64,000 bases of DNA. Source: Leisingera sp. ANG-M7 (lineage in GTDB: Bacteria > Pseudomonadota > Alphaproteobacteria > Rhodobacterales > Rhodobacteraceae). The translations under genes were made by a program, and so were the position numbers. Location: positions 124,001-188,000 of the forward strand of contig NZ_JWLI01000013.1 of the NCBI RefSeq assembly GCF_000813965.1, given 5' to 3'. Positions 17,988 to 26,540 of this stretch are shown in pieces (within the stretch, counting starts at the first letter, position 1; the number at the start of each line of letters is the position of its first letter). The notes under the pieces were generated by a model, which saw nothing but the letters and a program-made list of their open reading frames with translations, had not been told where the DNA came from and did no database searches.

Positions 17988-18727
17988 CATATTCTGAGCG
18001 CGCGCGCGGATTTGCGGCGCTGCATCAGCCGGGCAATCCGGTGGTGCTTTACAACATTTGGGATGCGGGCAGCGCCAAGGCGATTGCCGGGGCGGGTGCG
18101 TCGGCATTGGCGACCGGCAGCTTCCCGGTGGCAGCTGCACAGGGGTTCCCGGACGGAGAGAAGGTGCCGCTGGAGTTTGTGCTGGGCAATGCGGAACGCA
18201 TCGTGGCCGCCACAGACCTGCCGGTGACGATTGATTTCGAGGGCGGATACGCCCGCGAACCGGAGCAGCTGACCGCCAATGTGAAGCGGCTGGCAGAGAC
18301 CGGTGCGGTGGGGCTGAACTTTGAGGATCAGGTGGTCGGCGGCGACGGGCTCTATGATGTCGAAGAGCAGGCGCGGCGGGTGGCTGCGGTGCGGGCGGCC
18401 CATGCGGACATCTTTGTGAATGCCCGCACGGATCTGTTTCTGAAGGAAAAAGATGCTTCCAAACACGCGGGCCTGGTGCCAGAGGCGCTGGAGCGCGTGG
18501 CGGCCTATGCGGCGGCCGGCGGTAACGGGTTCTTTGTGCCGGGGCTGACCGATCCGGATCTGATTGCGCGGGTCTGCGAGGGCAGCCCCGTGCCGGTCAA
18601 CACGATGATGCGCGGCATCACGCTGGAGACCGCACGGCAGGCGGGTGTGGCGCGCTGCAGCTATGGCCCGATCCCGCATGCGAAACTGATGCAGGTACTG
18701 ACGGAGCATTTCCAGGCGCTGGAATAG
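17984..18727 (+). CDS. isocitrate lyase / PEP mutase family protein
   Basis: A 247-residue TIM barrel of the PEP mutase / isocitrate lyase superfamily. Typical elements are VLYNIWDAGSAKAIAGAGA (about 22-40), the Mg-site strand VTIDFEGGYA (about 80-89), GLNFEDQV and FVNARTDLFL. The isocitrate lyase KKCGH motif is absent, so it is a short family member that probably cleaves or forms a C-C or C-P bond of a 2-oxo acid; the substrate is unknown. Cotranscription with ada (ATGA overlap) is curious because the known family roles have no link to alkylation repair. Confidence 0.85.
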   Translation: MTYSERARGFAALHQPGNPVVLYNIWDAGSAKAIAGAGASALATGSFPVAAAQGFPDGEKVPLEFVLGNAERIVAATDLPVTIDFEGGYAREPEQLTANVKRLAETGAVGLNFEDQVVGGDGLYDVEEQARRVAAVRAAHADIFVNARTDLFLKEKDASKHAGLVPEALERVAAYAAAGGNGFFVPGLTDPDLIARVCEGSPVPVNTMMRGITLETARQAGVARCSYGPIPHAKLMQVLTEHFQALE

Positions 18728-18745
18728 GCGTTCAGGGGCAGGCCC

Positions 18746-19123
18746 CTACATCGTTTCGAGGCAGTGGCGGCGGAAGGCGCGTTTCAGCATATCGAGCTCG
18801 GCGCGCAGCAGTTCCACTTCGGCGCGCAGGTCGTCCGCCACTGCCTCGCCCGCGATCAGGGTGAAATCGCCCAGCCGGGTGCTGTCTGCGGCATCGAAGA
18901 TCACGAAGGTCTGCACCCCGTCGGCCACGGCCTCCGGCGGCACTGGCACGGCTACCAGCCAGTCGCCGTCTTTCTGGCCCTCGGTCAGAACCACGTCCCT
19001 GACAGGCTGATCCTGGAACATCACGGTAATATCTGGCCGTGCGCCGGTGACGGGGGCTTTGCTGATCTTGCCCTCCCATATGCCGTTGCGGAAGCGGATC
19101 TTGGTCAGTGTCAGGCTGCTCAT
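18746..19123 (-). CDS. hypothetical protein with C-terminal coiled coil
   Basis: A 125-residue protein. The first 90 residues look like a beta-sandwich (alternating TLTKIRFRNGIWEGKI, DITVMFQDQPV, TFVIFDAADSTRLGDFTLIAG), and the last 30 form a heptad coiled coil (LRAEVELLRAELDMLKRAF). No signal peptide. I do not recognise a named family. It lies directly downstream of a second hypothetical gene on the same strand, 27 bases apart, so the two probably form a unit. Confidence 0.7.
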   Translation of the reverse strand: MSSLTLTKIRFRNGIWEGKISKAPVTGARPDITVMFQDQPVRDVVLTEGQKDGDWLVAVPVPPEAVADGVQTFVIFDAADSTRLGDFTLIAGEAVADDLRAEVELLRAELDMLKRAFRRHCLETM

Positions 19124-19150
19124 GTCGGGTCACTCATGGGGCAGGGTTCC

Positions 19151-19912
19151 TCAGATCGCCGCGCGGCGGTGGCGCGAGAAGGTCAGGTCGCGCAGGACCA
19201 CCTGGTTCAGGTCGGGGGCTTCAAAGATCAGGTCGAGCCAGATCTTCTCGATCCGTTTTTCGTTCAGCTTGGAATAGGCGAGGTCGAATTCGACCACGAT
19301 GTTCTTGTCGTCCTGGGGCAGCTCGCGCACCAGCTGTTCGGTGTTGGGGCCGTGCTGGATGTTGAGGCGGGCGAAGATCTCGATCGGCTTCTCGGATTCG
19401 ATGATGCTGTCGATGCGCAGCAGGTGCTGGCGGGTGATGCCTTGCACGGCCTCGGGCGGGAGGTCGATCACCAGCGACAGGAAGGAGCCGTCGAACTTGA
19501 ACACATCCATGCGCAGGCCGAAGGGGGCAAGGTCCTCCTCGCGGGTATTGCGGAGCTGGCGCAGGGTCAGTTCGGAAACGCTGCAGTCGTGGAACAGCTG
19601 CACCTCATCGCCCAGGCGGGCCTTGGGCGGGACTTCCGCAAGACCGCGTTCCGGCAAGGGGCCGCGCCACATCTGAGGCCGCCAGGACCAGTCGGTGCCA
19701 TGCGGGCGCGGAAAGAAGGAAGAGCCGATCTGCGGCAGCGCCAGGCGGCCGTCGGCGGTGTGGATCAGCCGGTCCAGATGGGTGCGCAGCTGGCGTGCCT
19801 GATTGCGCTGGCGGCGCAGTTCCGACAGCGGCGCGCGCGAGGATTCTTCAGCCGCCGCGCGCCAGCGGCGCAGGCTGCGCAGGTGAAACAACCGGTCCAT
19901 GATCCTGCCCAT
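19151..19912 (-). CDS. conserved hypothetical protein (possibly DUF6478)
   Basis: A 253-residue protein with a basic N-terminal helix (LFHLRSLRRWRAAAEE), a segment with PRPHGTDWSWRPQMWRGPLP (about 68-87), and a beta-rich C-terminal half (LFHDCSVSELTLRQL ... SFLSLVIDLPPEAV ... NIVVEFDLAYSKLNEKRIEKIWLDLIFE). The layout resembles Rhodobacteraceae proteins grouped as DUF6478; I cannot confirm that without a search. No catalytic motif is visible. It is the first gene of a likely two-gene unit with the hypothetical coiled-coil gene. Confidence 0.7.
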   Translation of the reverse strand: MGRIMDRLFHLRSLRRWRAAAEESSRAPLSELRRQRNQARQLRTHLDRLIHTADGRLALPQIGSSFFPRPHGTDWSWRPQMWRGPLPERGLAEVPPKARLGDEVQLFHDCSVSELTLRQLRNTREEDLAPFGLRMDVFKFDGSFLSLVIDLPPEAVQGITRQHLLRIDSIIESEKPIEIFARLNIQHGPNTEQLVRELPQDDKNIVVEFDLAYSKLNEKRIEKIWLDLIFEAPDLNQVVLRDLTFSRHRRAAI

Positions 19913-19994
19913 CGTGCTCTCTCTTGCCTGTTAAAAGGTCTTGCTTGCCCGTCCTGCCCCGTTGCGGGGCTGGCGGCAGTGTAACCGGGCGCGG

Positions 19995-20822
19995 CTATTG
20001 AAATAAACCGGCAATCCGCTGGCGCAGCCCGCGTTTTTTGCCTGTCTCTTCTGCGCTGTCAGCCGCCGGTGCCTGCAGCTCAGCCGGGCGAGGCTGCGGG
20101 CGCAGGCCCGGTGCGGGAGCTGCGGAGACGGGGCGCGGCGGGACCGCCGCGGTTTCCAGCGATGGCAGGGTGGAGGCCTCCAGCGTGCGGTGGGTCATCT
20201 CGTTCAGCAGGGCGGCGCCGTGGCCGCCAAGCGCCCGGCTGCCCTCGGGCGCATAAAGCGCCAGTGCGACAAGGTGGCGGTCGAGTACGAAAGCACCGCG
20301 CCAGTGCACCGGGCTGGCGCTGTCGGCGACGGCGCCGGGGAACTCCAGCTTGACCAGCGGCAGGAGCTGGTCCTCACGGGTTTCAAGCACTTTGGCGTCG
20401 GGGAACATAGCGGCGATGTCGGCGGCCTGCGGAGCGGCGGCAGCGGGTTTGGCCGGGCCGATCGAGGCGGTGAGCACCGCCGACTTACGGGCGCCGAACC
20501 AGTTCTGACGCCCCATGCGGCTGCAATGGGCCAGAAGTGCAAAGCCGCCGTCCTTGTCGGTCTGGCTGCTGCGCCGGTCGAAACAATAGGCTCCGGGTGC
20601 GGCCAGCAGCACATCGCCGCCACCAAAGGACATCACCTGCATCCCGGCCTGCGGCGCCTGGCTGGCGGTGCGGGAGGCAAAGGGCATGCCTTGGGGCGCC
20701 GGGCTGCATCCCGCCACTGCGAAGGCAGCGAGCACGCACGCCGCCGCCGTGCCGCGCCGCGTGGGCGCCTTTCCGCCGGGCGCGGCAAAAGGCACGGGTT
20801 TCCCGTTGCTTGTTCTGATCAC
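19995..20822 (-). CDS. putative lipoprotein of unknown function
   Basis: A 275-residue protein starting at GTG (20822), with an AGGA ribosome site. A long basic N-region (RTSNGKPVPFAAPGGKAPTRR) precedes a hydrophobic stretch and the lipobox VAGC (Cys39). A beta-rich domain follows (about 60-205), then a Pro/Ala-rich linker and a basic tail (GKKRGLRQRIAGLFQ) that could bind membrane or nucleic acid. Single gene; unknown family. The long N-region is unusual for a lipoprotein signal. Confidence 0.65.
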   Translation of the reverse strand: MIRTSNGKPVPFAAPGGKAPTRRGTAAACVLAAFAVAGCSPAPQGMPFASRTASQAPQAGMQVMSFGGGDVLLAAPGAYCFDRRSSQTDKDGGFALLAHCSRMGRQNWFGARKSAVLTASIGPAKPAAAAPQAADIAAMFPDAKVLETREDQLLPLVKLEFPGAVADSASPVHWRGAFVLDRHLVALALYAPEGSRALGGHGAALLNEMTHRTLEASTLPSLETAAVPPRPVSAAPAPGLRPQPRPAELQAPAADSAEETGKKRGLRQRIAGLFQ

Positions 20823-20984
20823 TGCTGGTCCTGCCGGTCTTGTTTTTTACGGGAATCATTACGGAGCGGGGACCGGGGCGGCAAGGCTGAACCGCCGGCA
20901 GGCGTGCCTGACTTGCCTTGGCGTTGCAGCAATGCATAACGTGGGCCGGATTGCCGCCGGATCCTGATGCGGCGCGGAGGACCT

Positions 20985-21875
20985 ATGCACGACAGGCACA
21001 GTTACAGGGCGCATGAGGCGCTGGTGCGCTACGCCCGGCACCAGCCGGCGCTGTGGCGGTTGATGCTGGGTCTGGTGCTGGTGGCCTCGGTCAGCTTTGC
21101 CCTGACGGCGGCGCTGCAGGTGGTGGTGGCGGGGATGTTCCCGGGCGACTGGCTGCTGGGGCTGGCCGATGGCAGCACACCGGGCGCGATGCTGGTGCTC
21201 TTGGGCAGCTTTGCCTTTCTGTCGCTGGGGGTGGCGATGGCGGCGCGGCTGTTCCACCAGCGCGGCTTTGCCACCGTGACGGGCCATCTGCGCCCGCTGG
21301 CGCATCAGTTCGGCCGGGTCAGCCTGTTTCTCTTGGGTCTCAGCCTGCTGCTGATGGCGCTGCCGCCCTATGACATGGGGCCGCCGATGACCCGGAACCT
21401 GCCGTTCTGGACCTGGTTCGGCCTGCTGCCGCTGTCTATCGCCGCGGTGCTGGTGCAGACCGGATCGGAGGAGATCCTGTTCCGCGGTTATATCCAGCAG
21501 GCGCTGGCGGCGCGGTTCCGCCACCCTGCGGTCTGGCTGCTGGGGCCCTCTGCGCTGTTTGCACTGGGCCATTACCTGCCGACCGAGGCCGGGGACAACG
21601 CGCTGGTGATCACCGCCTGGGCCGGGCTGTTCGGGGTGCTGATGGCGGACCTGACGGCGCGGGCCGGCACCCTCGGCCCGGCAATGGCGGTGCATTTCTT
21701 TAACAACGTCACTGCTCTGTTGCTGTTCGGCTCCCCCACCAGCCTCAATGGGCTGGCGCTCTATCTGATCCCCTTTGATCTGGCGGATGTGCAGGCGCTG
21801 CGGCCGTGGATGGCGGTGGATTTCCTTCTGATGAGTGTCAGCTGGCTTTGCGCGCGGCTTGCCATACGCCGCTGA
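20985..21875 (+). CDS. CPBP family intramembrane metalloprotease
   Basis: A 296-residue membrane protein with about eight hydrophobic segments. The CPBP (Abi) signature is present: SEEILFRGYIQQAL (EExxxR, about residues 160-173), ALFALGHYLP (about 190) and MAVHFFNNVTALLLFG (about 229-243), supplying the Glu and His zinc ligands. These proteases cleave membrane substrates or act in immunity and maturation; the substrate is unknown. GGAGG lies 5 bases before the ATG at 20985, hence this start. It precedes accD by 63 bases but probably is separately expressed. Confidence 0.88.
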   Translation: MHDRHSYRAHEALVRYARHQPALWRLMLGLVLVASVSFALTAALQVVVAGMFPGDWLLGLADGSTPGAMLVLLGSFAFLSLGVAMAARLFHQRGFATVTGHLRPLAHQFGRVSLFLLGLSLLLMALPPYDMGPPMTRNLPFWTWFGLLPLSIAAVLVQTGSEEILFRGYIQQALAARFRHPAVWLLGPSALFALGHYLPTEAGDNALVITAWAGLFGVLMADLTARAGTLGPAMAVHFFNNVTALLLFGSPTSLNGLALYLIPFDLADVQALRPWMAVDFLLMSVSWLCARLAIRR

Positions 21876-21938
21876 TTGCAATTGCGGCAAATGCGCCTTA
21901 TCTGGGGGACAAACCGCGCCCCCGGAGAGGCAAGCAAT

Positions 21939-22889
21939 ATGAACTGGATCACCAACTACGTCCGGCCCAAGATCAACTCGATCTTTTCGCGCCGCGAAGT
22001 GCCCGAGAACCTTTGGCAGAAATGCGATGAATGCGGCACCATGCTGTTTCACCGCGAGCTGAGCGACAATCAGAACGTCTGCACCAGCTGCGGCCATCAC
22101 ATGAACATCACCCCGCGCGACCGTTTCATCGCACTGTTTGATGGCGGTGTGTTCACCGAGGTCGCGGTGCCGGAGCCGCTGGCCGATCCCTTGAAGTTCA
22201 AGGATCAGAAGAAATACCCCGAGCGGATCAAGGCGGCGCAGAAGAAGACCGGCGAGAAAGACGCGATGCTGGTGGCCGCGGGCGAGATCGGCCGCACGCC
22301 CATTATCGCTGCCGCGCAGGACTTCTCCTACATGGGCGGTTCGATGGGCATGTATGTGGGCAATGCCATCATCGCTGCGGCTGAGGAGGCCGTGAAGCTG
22401 GGCCGCCCGCTGGTGCTGTTCTCCGCCGCTGGCGGTGCGCGGATGCAGGAAGGCATTCTGTCGCTGATGCAGATGCCGCGCACCACCGTTGCGGTGGAGA
22501 TGCTGAAAGAGGCGGGGCTGCCCTATATCGTGGTGCTGACCCATCCGACCACCGGCGGTGTTACGGCGTCTTATGCGATGCTGGGCGATGTGCATATCGC
22601 CGAGCCGAACGCGCTCATCTGCTTTGCAGGCCCCCGGGTGATCGAGCAGACCATCCGCGAGAAGCTGCCGGACGGCTTCCAGCGCGCTGAGTATCTGCTG
22701 GATCACGGCATGCTGGACCGGGTGACCCCGCGCACCGAGATGCGCGAAGAGCTGATCACCATTATCCGGATGCTGATGGGGCTGCCGCCGCAGGTGGCGG
22801 GCGATCTGCCCGCACCGGAGAAGGAAGAGGCGCCCAAGGCCGCAAATGCGCCGGCGGATGGCGCAGTCAGCGAAGAAGCTGCCGAGTAA
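21939..22889 (+). CDS. accD: acetyl-CoA carboxylase carboxyltransferase subunit beta
   Basis: A 316-residue subunit that transfers carboxyl from carboxybiotin to acetyl-CoA in fatty-acid synthesis, pairing with AccA. The four-Cys zinc ribbon lies at the N-terminus ([13 protein letters not shown] ... VCTSCGHHM, about residues 27-54), and the crotonase fold carries [19 protein letters not shown] and [15 protein letters not shown] (oxyanion glycines). An Ala/Lys/Glu-rich C-terminal tail (about 290-316) is dispensable in the family. It forms an operon-like pair with folC, but a terminator separates the two. Confidence 0.97.
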   Translation: MNWITNYVRPKINSIFSRREVPENLWQKCDECGTMLFHRELSDNQNVCTSCGHHMNITPRDRFIALFDGGVFTEVAVPEPLADPLKFKDQKKYPERIKAAQKKTGEKDAMLVAAGEIGRTPIIAAAQDFSYMGGSMGMYVGNAIIAAAEEAVKLGRPLVLFSAAGGARMQEGILSLMQMPRTTVAVEMLKEAGLPYIVVLTHPTTGGVTASYAMLGDVHIAEPNALICFAGPRVIEQTIREKLPDGFQRAEYLLDHGMLDRVTPRTEMREELITIIRMLMGLPPQVAGDLPAPEKEEAPKAANAPADGAVSEEAAE

Positions 22890-22927
22890 ACCGGTTTAAA
22901 CAGATACGCATGGCCGAGAAGGCCGGT

Positions 22928-22963
22928 CAGCGCCCGTCCCTTCCAGGGCGGGCGCTGTTCTTT
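22928..22963 (+). terminator. terminator after accD
   Basis: CAGCGCCCGTCCCT - TCC - AGGGCGGGCGCTG, a long stem with one unpaired A, followed by TTCTTT. It lies 39 bases after the accD stop and 37 bases before the folC start, so some readthrough into folC is likely if they share a promoter. Confidence 0.75.
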
Positions 22964-23000
22964 GCCGCCCAAGACACTCCGACCTGACAGGACCAGGCTG

Positions 23001-24269
23001 ATGACCCAGACCTCCGACGCGATCCTCGCCCGCATGATGGCGCTGCACCCCAAGATCATCGACCTGACGCTGGACCGGGTCTGGCGGCTGCTGGCGGCGC
23101 TGGATAATCCGCAGGAAAACCTGCCGCCGGTGATCCACCTGGCGGGCACCAACGGCAAGGGGTCCACCCAGGCGATGATCCGGGCGGGCCTTGAGGGGAT
23201 GGGCAAGAGCGTGCACGCCTATACCTCGCCGCATCTGGCGCGGTTCCATGAGCGGATCCGGCTTGCGGGGGAGTTGATCTCCGAGGCACATCTGACCGAG
23301 GTGCTGGACGAGTGCTATGCCAAGAACGGCGGCGAGAACATCACCTATTTCGAGATCACCACGGTGGCGGGCCTCTTGGCGTTTTCACGTACGCCTGCGG
23401 ATTACACGCTGCTGGAGGTTGGGCTGGGCGGACGTCTGGACGCCACCAACGTGATCACGCCGGAGGTGTCTGTGATCACCCCCATTTCCATCGACCACGA
23501 GCAGTTTCTGGGCAACACGCTGGCCAAGATCGCAGGCGAAAAGGCGGGCATCATCAAGCGCGGCGTGCCGGTTGTGGTTGGCCCGCAGCCCGACGAGGCG
23601 ACGGAGGTGATCGAAGCCACCGCTGCCCGTCTCGGTGCGCCGCTGATTGCCTATGGCCAGCATTGGCATGTCTGCGAAGAACGCGGCCGGCTGGTGTTCC
23701 AGGATGAAAACGGCCTGCTGGATCTGCCGCTGCCCGCGCTTTTGGGTGCGCATCAGATCCAGAACGCCGGTGCTGCGCTGGCGGCTCTGCGCCATCTGGG
23801 CGCGGATGAGGCCGCCTGCGAGGCGGCCATGGTGAACGCCGAATGGCCCGCGCGGATGCAGAAGCTAAAAACGGGCCCGCTGATCGCAGCGGCGCCGGAG
23901 GCTGAACTGTGGCTGGACGGCGGCCACAACGCTGCGGCCGGCGTGGCGCTGGCGGATGTGCTGGCAAAACTGCCGGCACGCCCCACCCATCTGATCTGCG
24001 GCATGCTGAACACCAAGGACGTGAGCGGCTACATGGCCCCGCTGGCGCCGCATGTGGCCAGCCTGACCGCGATTTCGATCCCGGATGAGGTGAACACGCT
24101 GAGCGCAGAAGAGACCGAGGCCGCGGCCAAGTCCGTGGGCATCAAGGCCGGCACGGCGGAGAACACCCTGGCAGCGCTGCAGGCAGTTGTGGCCAAGGAC
24201 CCGCAGGCGCGGGTGCTGATCTGCGGCTCGCTGTATCTGGCGGGCCATGTCCTGCGCGAAAACGGCTAA
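23001..24269 (+). CDS. folC: bifunctional folylpolyglutamate / dihydrofolate synthase
   Basis: A 422-residue Mur-ligase-family enzyme adding glutamate to dihydropteroate and folates. The P-loop is HLAGTNGKGSTQAMIR (about residues 46-61), followed by YTSPHLARFHERIRLAG and LEVGLGGRLDATNVI; the C-terminal domain has WLDGGHNAAAGVALADVL. Length is normal. The ATG at 23001 follows AGGACCAGG; an upstream ATG at 22962 would add 13 non-conserved residues. Confidence 0.95.
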   Translation: MTQTSDAILARMMALHPKIIDLTLDRVWRLLAALDNPQENLPPVIHLAGTNGKGSTQAMIRAGLEGMGKSVHAYTSPHLARFHERIRLAGELISEAHLTEVLDECYAKNGGENITYFEITTVAGLLAFSRTPADYTLLEVGLGGRLDATNVITPEVSVITPISIDHEQFLGNTLAKIAGEKAGIIKRGVPVVVGPQPDEATEVIEATAARLGAPLIAYGQHWHVCEERGRLVFQDENGLLDLPLPALLGAHQIQNAGAALAALRHLGADEAACEAAMVNAEWPARMQKLKTGPLIAAAPEAELWLDGGHNAAAGVALADVLAKLPARPTHLICGMLNTKDVSGYMAPLAPHVASLTAISIPDEVNTLSAEETEAAAKSVGIKAGTAENTLAALQAVVAKDPQARVLICGSLYLAGHVLRENG

Positions 24270-24295
24270 GGCTTACGGCTGCGGCGGGGGAGGCT

Positions 24296-24358
24296 CTCCC
24301 GCCCGGCTTCGACCTGCCGGTCTCACCCCGTTGGGCCGGGCGCCGCTGGCGCGGCGCC
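24296..24358 (+). repeat. GTTGGGC-headed palindromic repeat, copy C (full length)
   Basis: CTCCCGCCCGGCTTCGA ... CCCCGTTGGGCCGGGC then the GGCGCCGC/GCGGCGCC hairpin. It aligns over its full length with copy B on the other strand at 2293-2354. It sits between the convergent folC and bestrophin genes and its hairpin doubles as a terminator. Confidence 0.7.
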
Positions 24359-24368
24359 GCCGCTTTTT
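24339..24368 (+). terminator. terminator after folC, formed by repeat copy C
   Basis: GGCGCCGC - TGGC - GCGGCGCC, a perfect 8-bp stem, then five bases and TTTTT (24364-24368). A second perfect hairpin, GAAACTGT/ACAGTTTC, lies at 24409-24431. Between 24432 and 24496 there is only further G+C-rich symmetry (GGGGCAGTGCCCC). Confidence 0.65.
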
Positions 24369-24496
24369 CATCTTTCCGGAAGTCCTCCGGGGGTGAGAAA
24401 GCTTCCCGGAAACTGTTCGGGGGACAGTTTCGCTTTCGAACGGGCGGAGCCCGCCGGCAGGCCGAAGGGGCAGTGCCCCCTTCTTCCCTCCGCCCC

Positions 24497-25402
24497 CTAA
24501 TCCAGAACGTAGTCCACAGGCTCCAGCCTGGGCGGCGCTTCGCGGCCCAGGGCGTTGCAGACCGAGATTTCCATCACCCGGCACATGGCGCTGAGCGGCA
24601 CTGAATTGGCCTGTTTGCGGAACGGGTGCTCCAACTCATGCGTGACCTCGGCGAGGCCGAAAAACACATAGGCCACCACAGCGGCCACCAGCGGCTCGAA
24701 CCAGCCGGCGCTGTCCAGCAAGGCAAAGGGCAAGAGCAGGCAGTAGAGATACGTGGTGCGCCAGACCAGCAAGGAGTAGACGAAGGGCAGCGGCGTGGTC
24801 AGCAGCCGCTCGTTCCCGGCCTGGGCGGCGGGGAAGGCGGCCAGCCGTTCGGCAAGCGCGCGCTGGCCGAAGCCGTCGATGCGGCCGTCCTCCGCCATCT
24901 CGCGCAGGCGGGTGGCGATGTCCCGCAGGGCCGCGTTGGGGCCGTTGGGGTCCCGTATCAGCTGCTCTGCCGCCTCCGGCCCGATCCAATGCCCCACCGT
25001 CTCCCGCACCTCATCGCCGCGCAGCTGGGCGCGGTGCAGGTGATGGAAGGCGAGGATGCGGGTCAGGATGAAGTCCTCGTCGGGACCTTTGCCCGCGAAG
25101 ATCCGCAGTTCCTGCGCCAGGCTGCGCACGTCGGAGACCATGCGGCCCCAGATCCGCCGCGCCTCCCACCAGCGGTCATAGGCGGCGTTGTTGCGGAAGC
25201 TGAGAAACAGCGACAGCGACAGGCCGAAGACCCCCATCGCAGCGATGGAAATCTGCGGCATCTCAAAGGCATAACGGTCAAGCACCAGCACCAGGAGCGC
25301 CCAGAGCGCGGCGCCGATGATGTTGGGCAGGATGCGCGGCACCACCGATCCGTTCAGGATCAGGAAGATTTCGCGGCGCCGGGGCGTATCGCGGACGATC
25401 AT
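24497..25402 (-). CDS. bestrophin family anion channel
   Basis: A 301-residue bestrophin-like membrane protein. The N-terminus MIVRDTPRRREIFLILNGSVVPRILPNIIGAALW, the long first helices and the sequence SFRNNAAYDRWWEARRIWGRMVSDVRSLAQELR (about 68-100) are diagnostic, as is the C-terminal HELEHPFRKQANSVPL. About four membrane helices are seen. Bacterial members conduct anions or cations in pentamers; the in vivo role here is unknown. Its start overlaps the zapE stop by 4 bases, so both are expressed together from the zapE promoter. Confidence 0.9.
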   Translation of the reverse strand: MIVRDTPRRREIFLILNGSVVPRILPNIIGAALWALLVLVLDRYAFEMPQISIAAMGVFGLSLSLFLSFRNNAAYDRWWEARRIWGRMVSDVRSLAQELRIFAGKGPDEDFILTRILAFHHLHRAQLRGDEVRETVGHWIGPEAAEQLIRDPNGPNAALRDIATRLREMAEDGRIDGFGQRALAERLAAFPAAQAGNERLLTTPLPFVYSLLVWRTTYLYCLLLPFALLDSAGWFEPLVAAVVAYVFFGLAEVTHELEHPFRKQANSVPLSAMCRVMEISVCNALGREAPPRLEPVDYVLD

Positions 25403-26475
25403 GGGGTTTCGCTGCCCCAGTCCTTGTCCTGCATTTCGCGCAGGCGGGAGGCGGTGCGTTCGAATTCAAAGGTGCCCTCGCCCTCGACATAGAGCATTTC
25501 GGGCTGCGCCGCCGCTGAACAGATCAGCCGCACCTTGGCCTCGTACAAGGCGTCGATCAAGGTCACGAAGCGCTTGGCTTCGTTGAAGTTGTTGCGGCTG
25601 AGGCGGGGGATGTCCTCCAGAACCAGCACCTTCACCTCCTCGGCGATGGCAAGGTAGTCGCCCGGCCCCAGCATTTTGCCGCAGAGGTCATAGAAGGTTG
25701 CGCGCGCCACCCCGTTGCGGAAAGCGGGCAGGGTGACCTCGCGGCCCTTCACCTCCAGCGTCAGCGGCTGCGCCGCGCCGCCGCCCGACAGATCCTGCCA
25801 GATCGCGCGGATCTGTGCGCGGGCCTCGCCGTCCACGGGGGCGAAATAGACCTGCGCGCCGGTCAGCCGGTCCTGCCGGTAATCGGTGGTGCTGACCATT
25901 TCATGCACCGCCATATGCTCCTTGATCAGATCGATAAAGGGCAGGAACAGCTGGCGGTTGAGGCCGTTTTTGTAGAGGTCGTCCGGTACCCGGTTGGAGG
26001 TGGTGATCACCGTGACACCAGCGGCAAACAGCGCCTCGAACAGGCGGCCGACGATCATCGCATCGGTGATGTCGGTGATCTGCATCTCGTCAAAGGCCAG
26101 CAGGCGCACGGATTCTGCGACCTCGGCCGCCGCCGGGGCCAGCGCGTCCTCGACGCCGTCCTGGCGGGCCTGATGCATCCGGGTGTGGATTTCCTGCATG
26201 AAGGCGTGGAAATGCACCCGGCGCGAAGGGATATCGCCGAGGCTGTCGACAAACAGGTCCATCAGCATCGACTTGCCGCGCCCGACCCCGCCCCAGAGGT
26301 AGAGCCCCTGCACTGCTTCAAACTCCGCCTTGCGGAAGAAGCCGCGTTTCACCGGCGGAGCCATCAGGCCTTCGGCGATGCGGTCGAAATGAGGAAGCAC
26401 GGCTTCCTGTGCCGGGTCGGGCTTCAATTCGCCCGCGTCGATTTTCTGCCGGTAAAGCGCGCTCAAATGGGTCAT
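25399..26475 (-). CDS. zapE: cell division protein ZapE (AFG1-like ATPase)
   Basis: A 358-residue AAA-type ATPase. Walker A is GGVGRGKSMLMDLF (about residues 64-77) and Walker B LLAFDEMQITDITDAMIVGRL (about 129-149); arginine-finger and sensor residues follow in TTSNRVPDDLYKNGLNRQLF. ZapE interacts with FtsZ at the division site, and its mitochondrial relative AFG1 helps membrane-protein quality control. The ATG at 26475 fits the conserved start MTHLSALYRQKIDAGEL. It precedes and overlaps the bestrophin gene. Confidence 0.93.
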   Translation of the reverse strand: MTHLSALYRQKIDAGELKPDPAQEAVLPHFDRIAEGLMAPPVKRGFFRKAEFEAVQGLYLWGGVGRGKSMLMDLFVDSLGDIPSRRVHFHAFMQEIHTRMHQARQDGVEDALAPAAAEVAESVRLLAFDEMQITDITDAMIVGRLFEALFAAGVTVITTSNRVPDDLYKNGLNRQLFLPFIDLIKEHMAVHEMVSTTDYRQDRLTGAQVYFAPVDGEARAQIRAIWQDLSGGGAAQPLTLEVKGREVTLPAFRNGVARATFYDLCGKMLGPGDYLAIAEEVKVLVLEDIPRLSRNNFNEAKRFVTLIDALYEAKVRLICSAAAQPEMLYVEGEGTFEFERTASRLREMQDKDWGSETP

Positions 26476-26540
26476 GGCACAGGGATAGCGCGGGGCGCGG
26501 GGGATGGGAAGCACAGGATTGGGGGCGGCAAGCCGGCGGG

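Noticed and set aside
20859-22706. 615-codon open frame antisense to the CPBP and accD genes
   Set aside because: Covers two recognised genes on the other strand and has no domain; low-complexity His/Arg/Gln composition.
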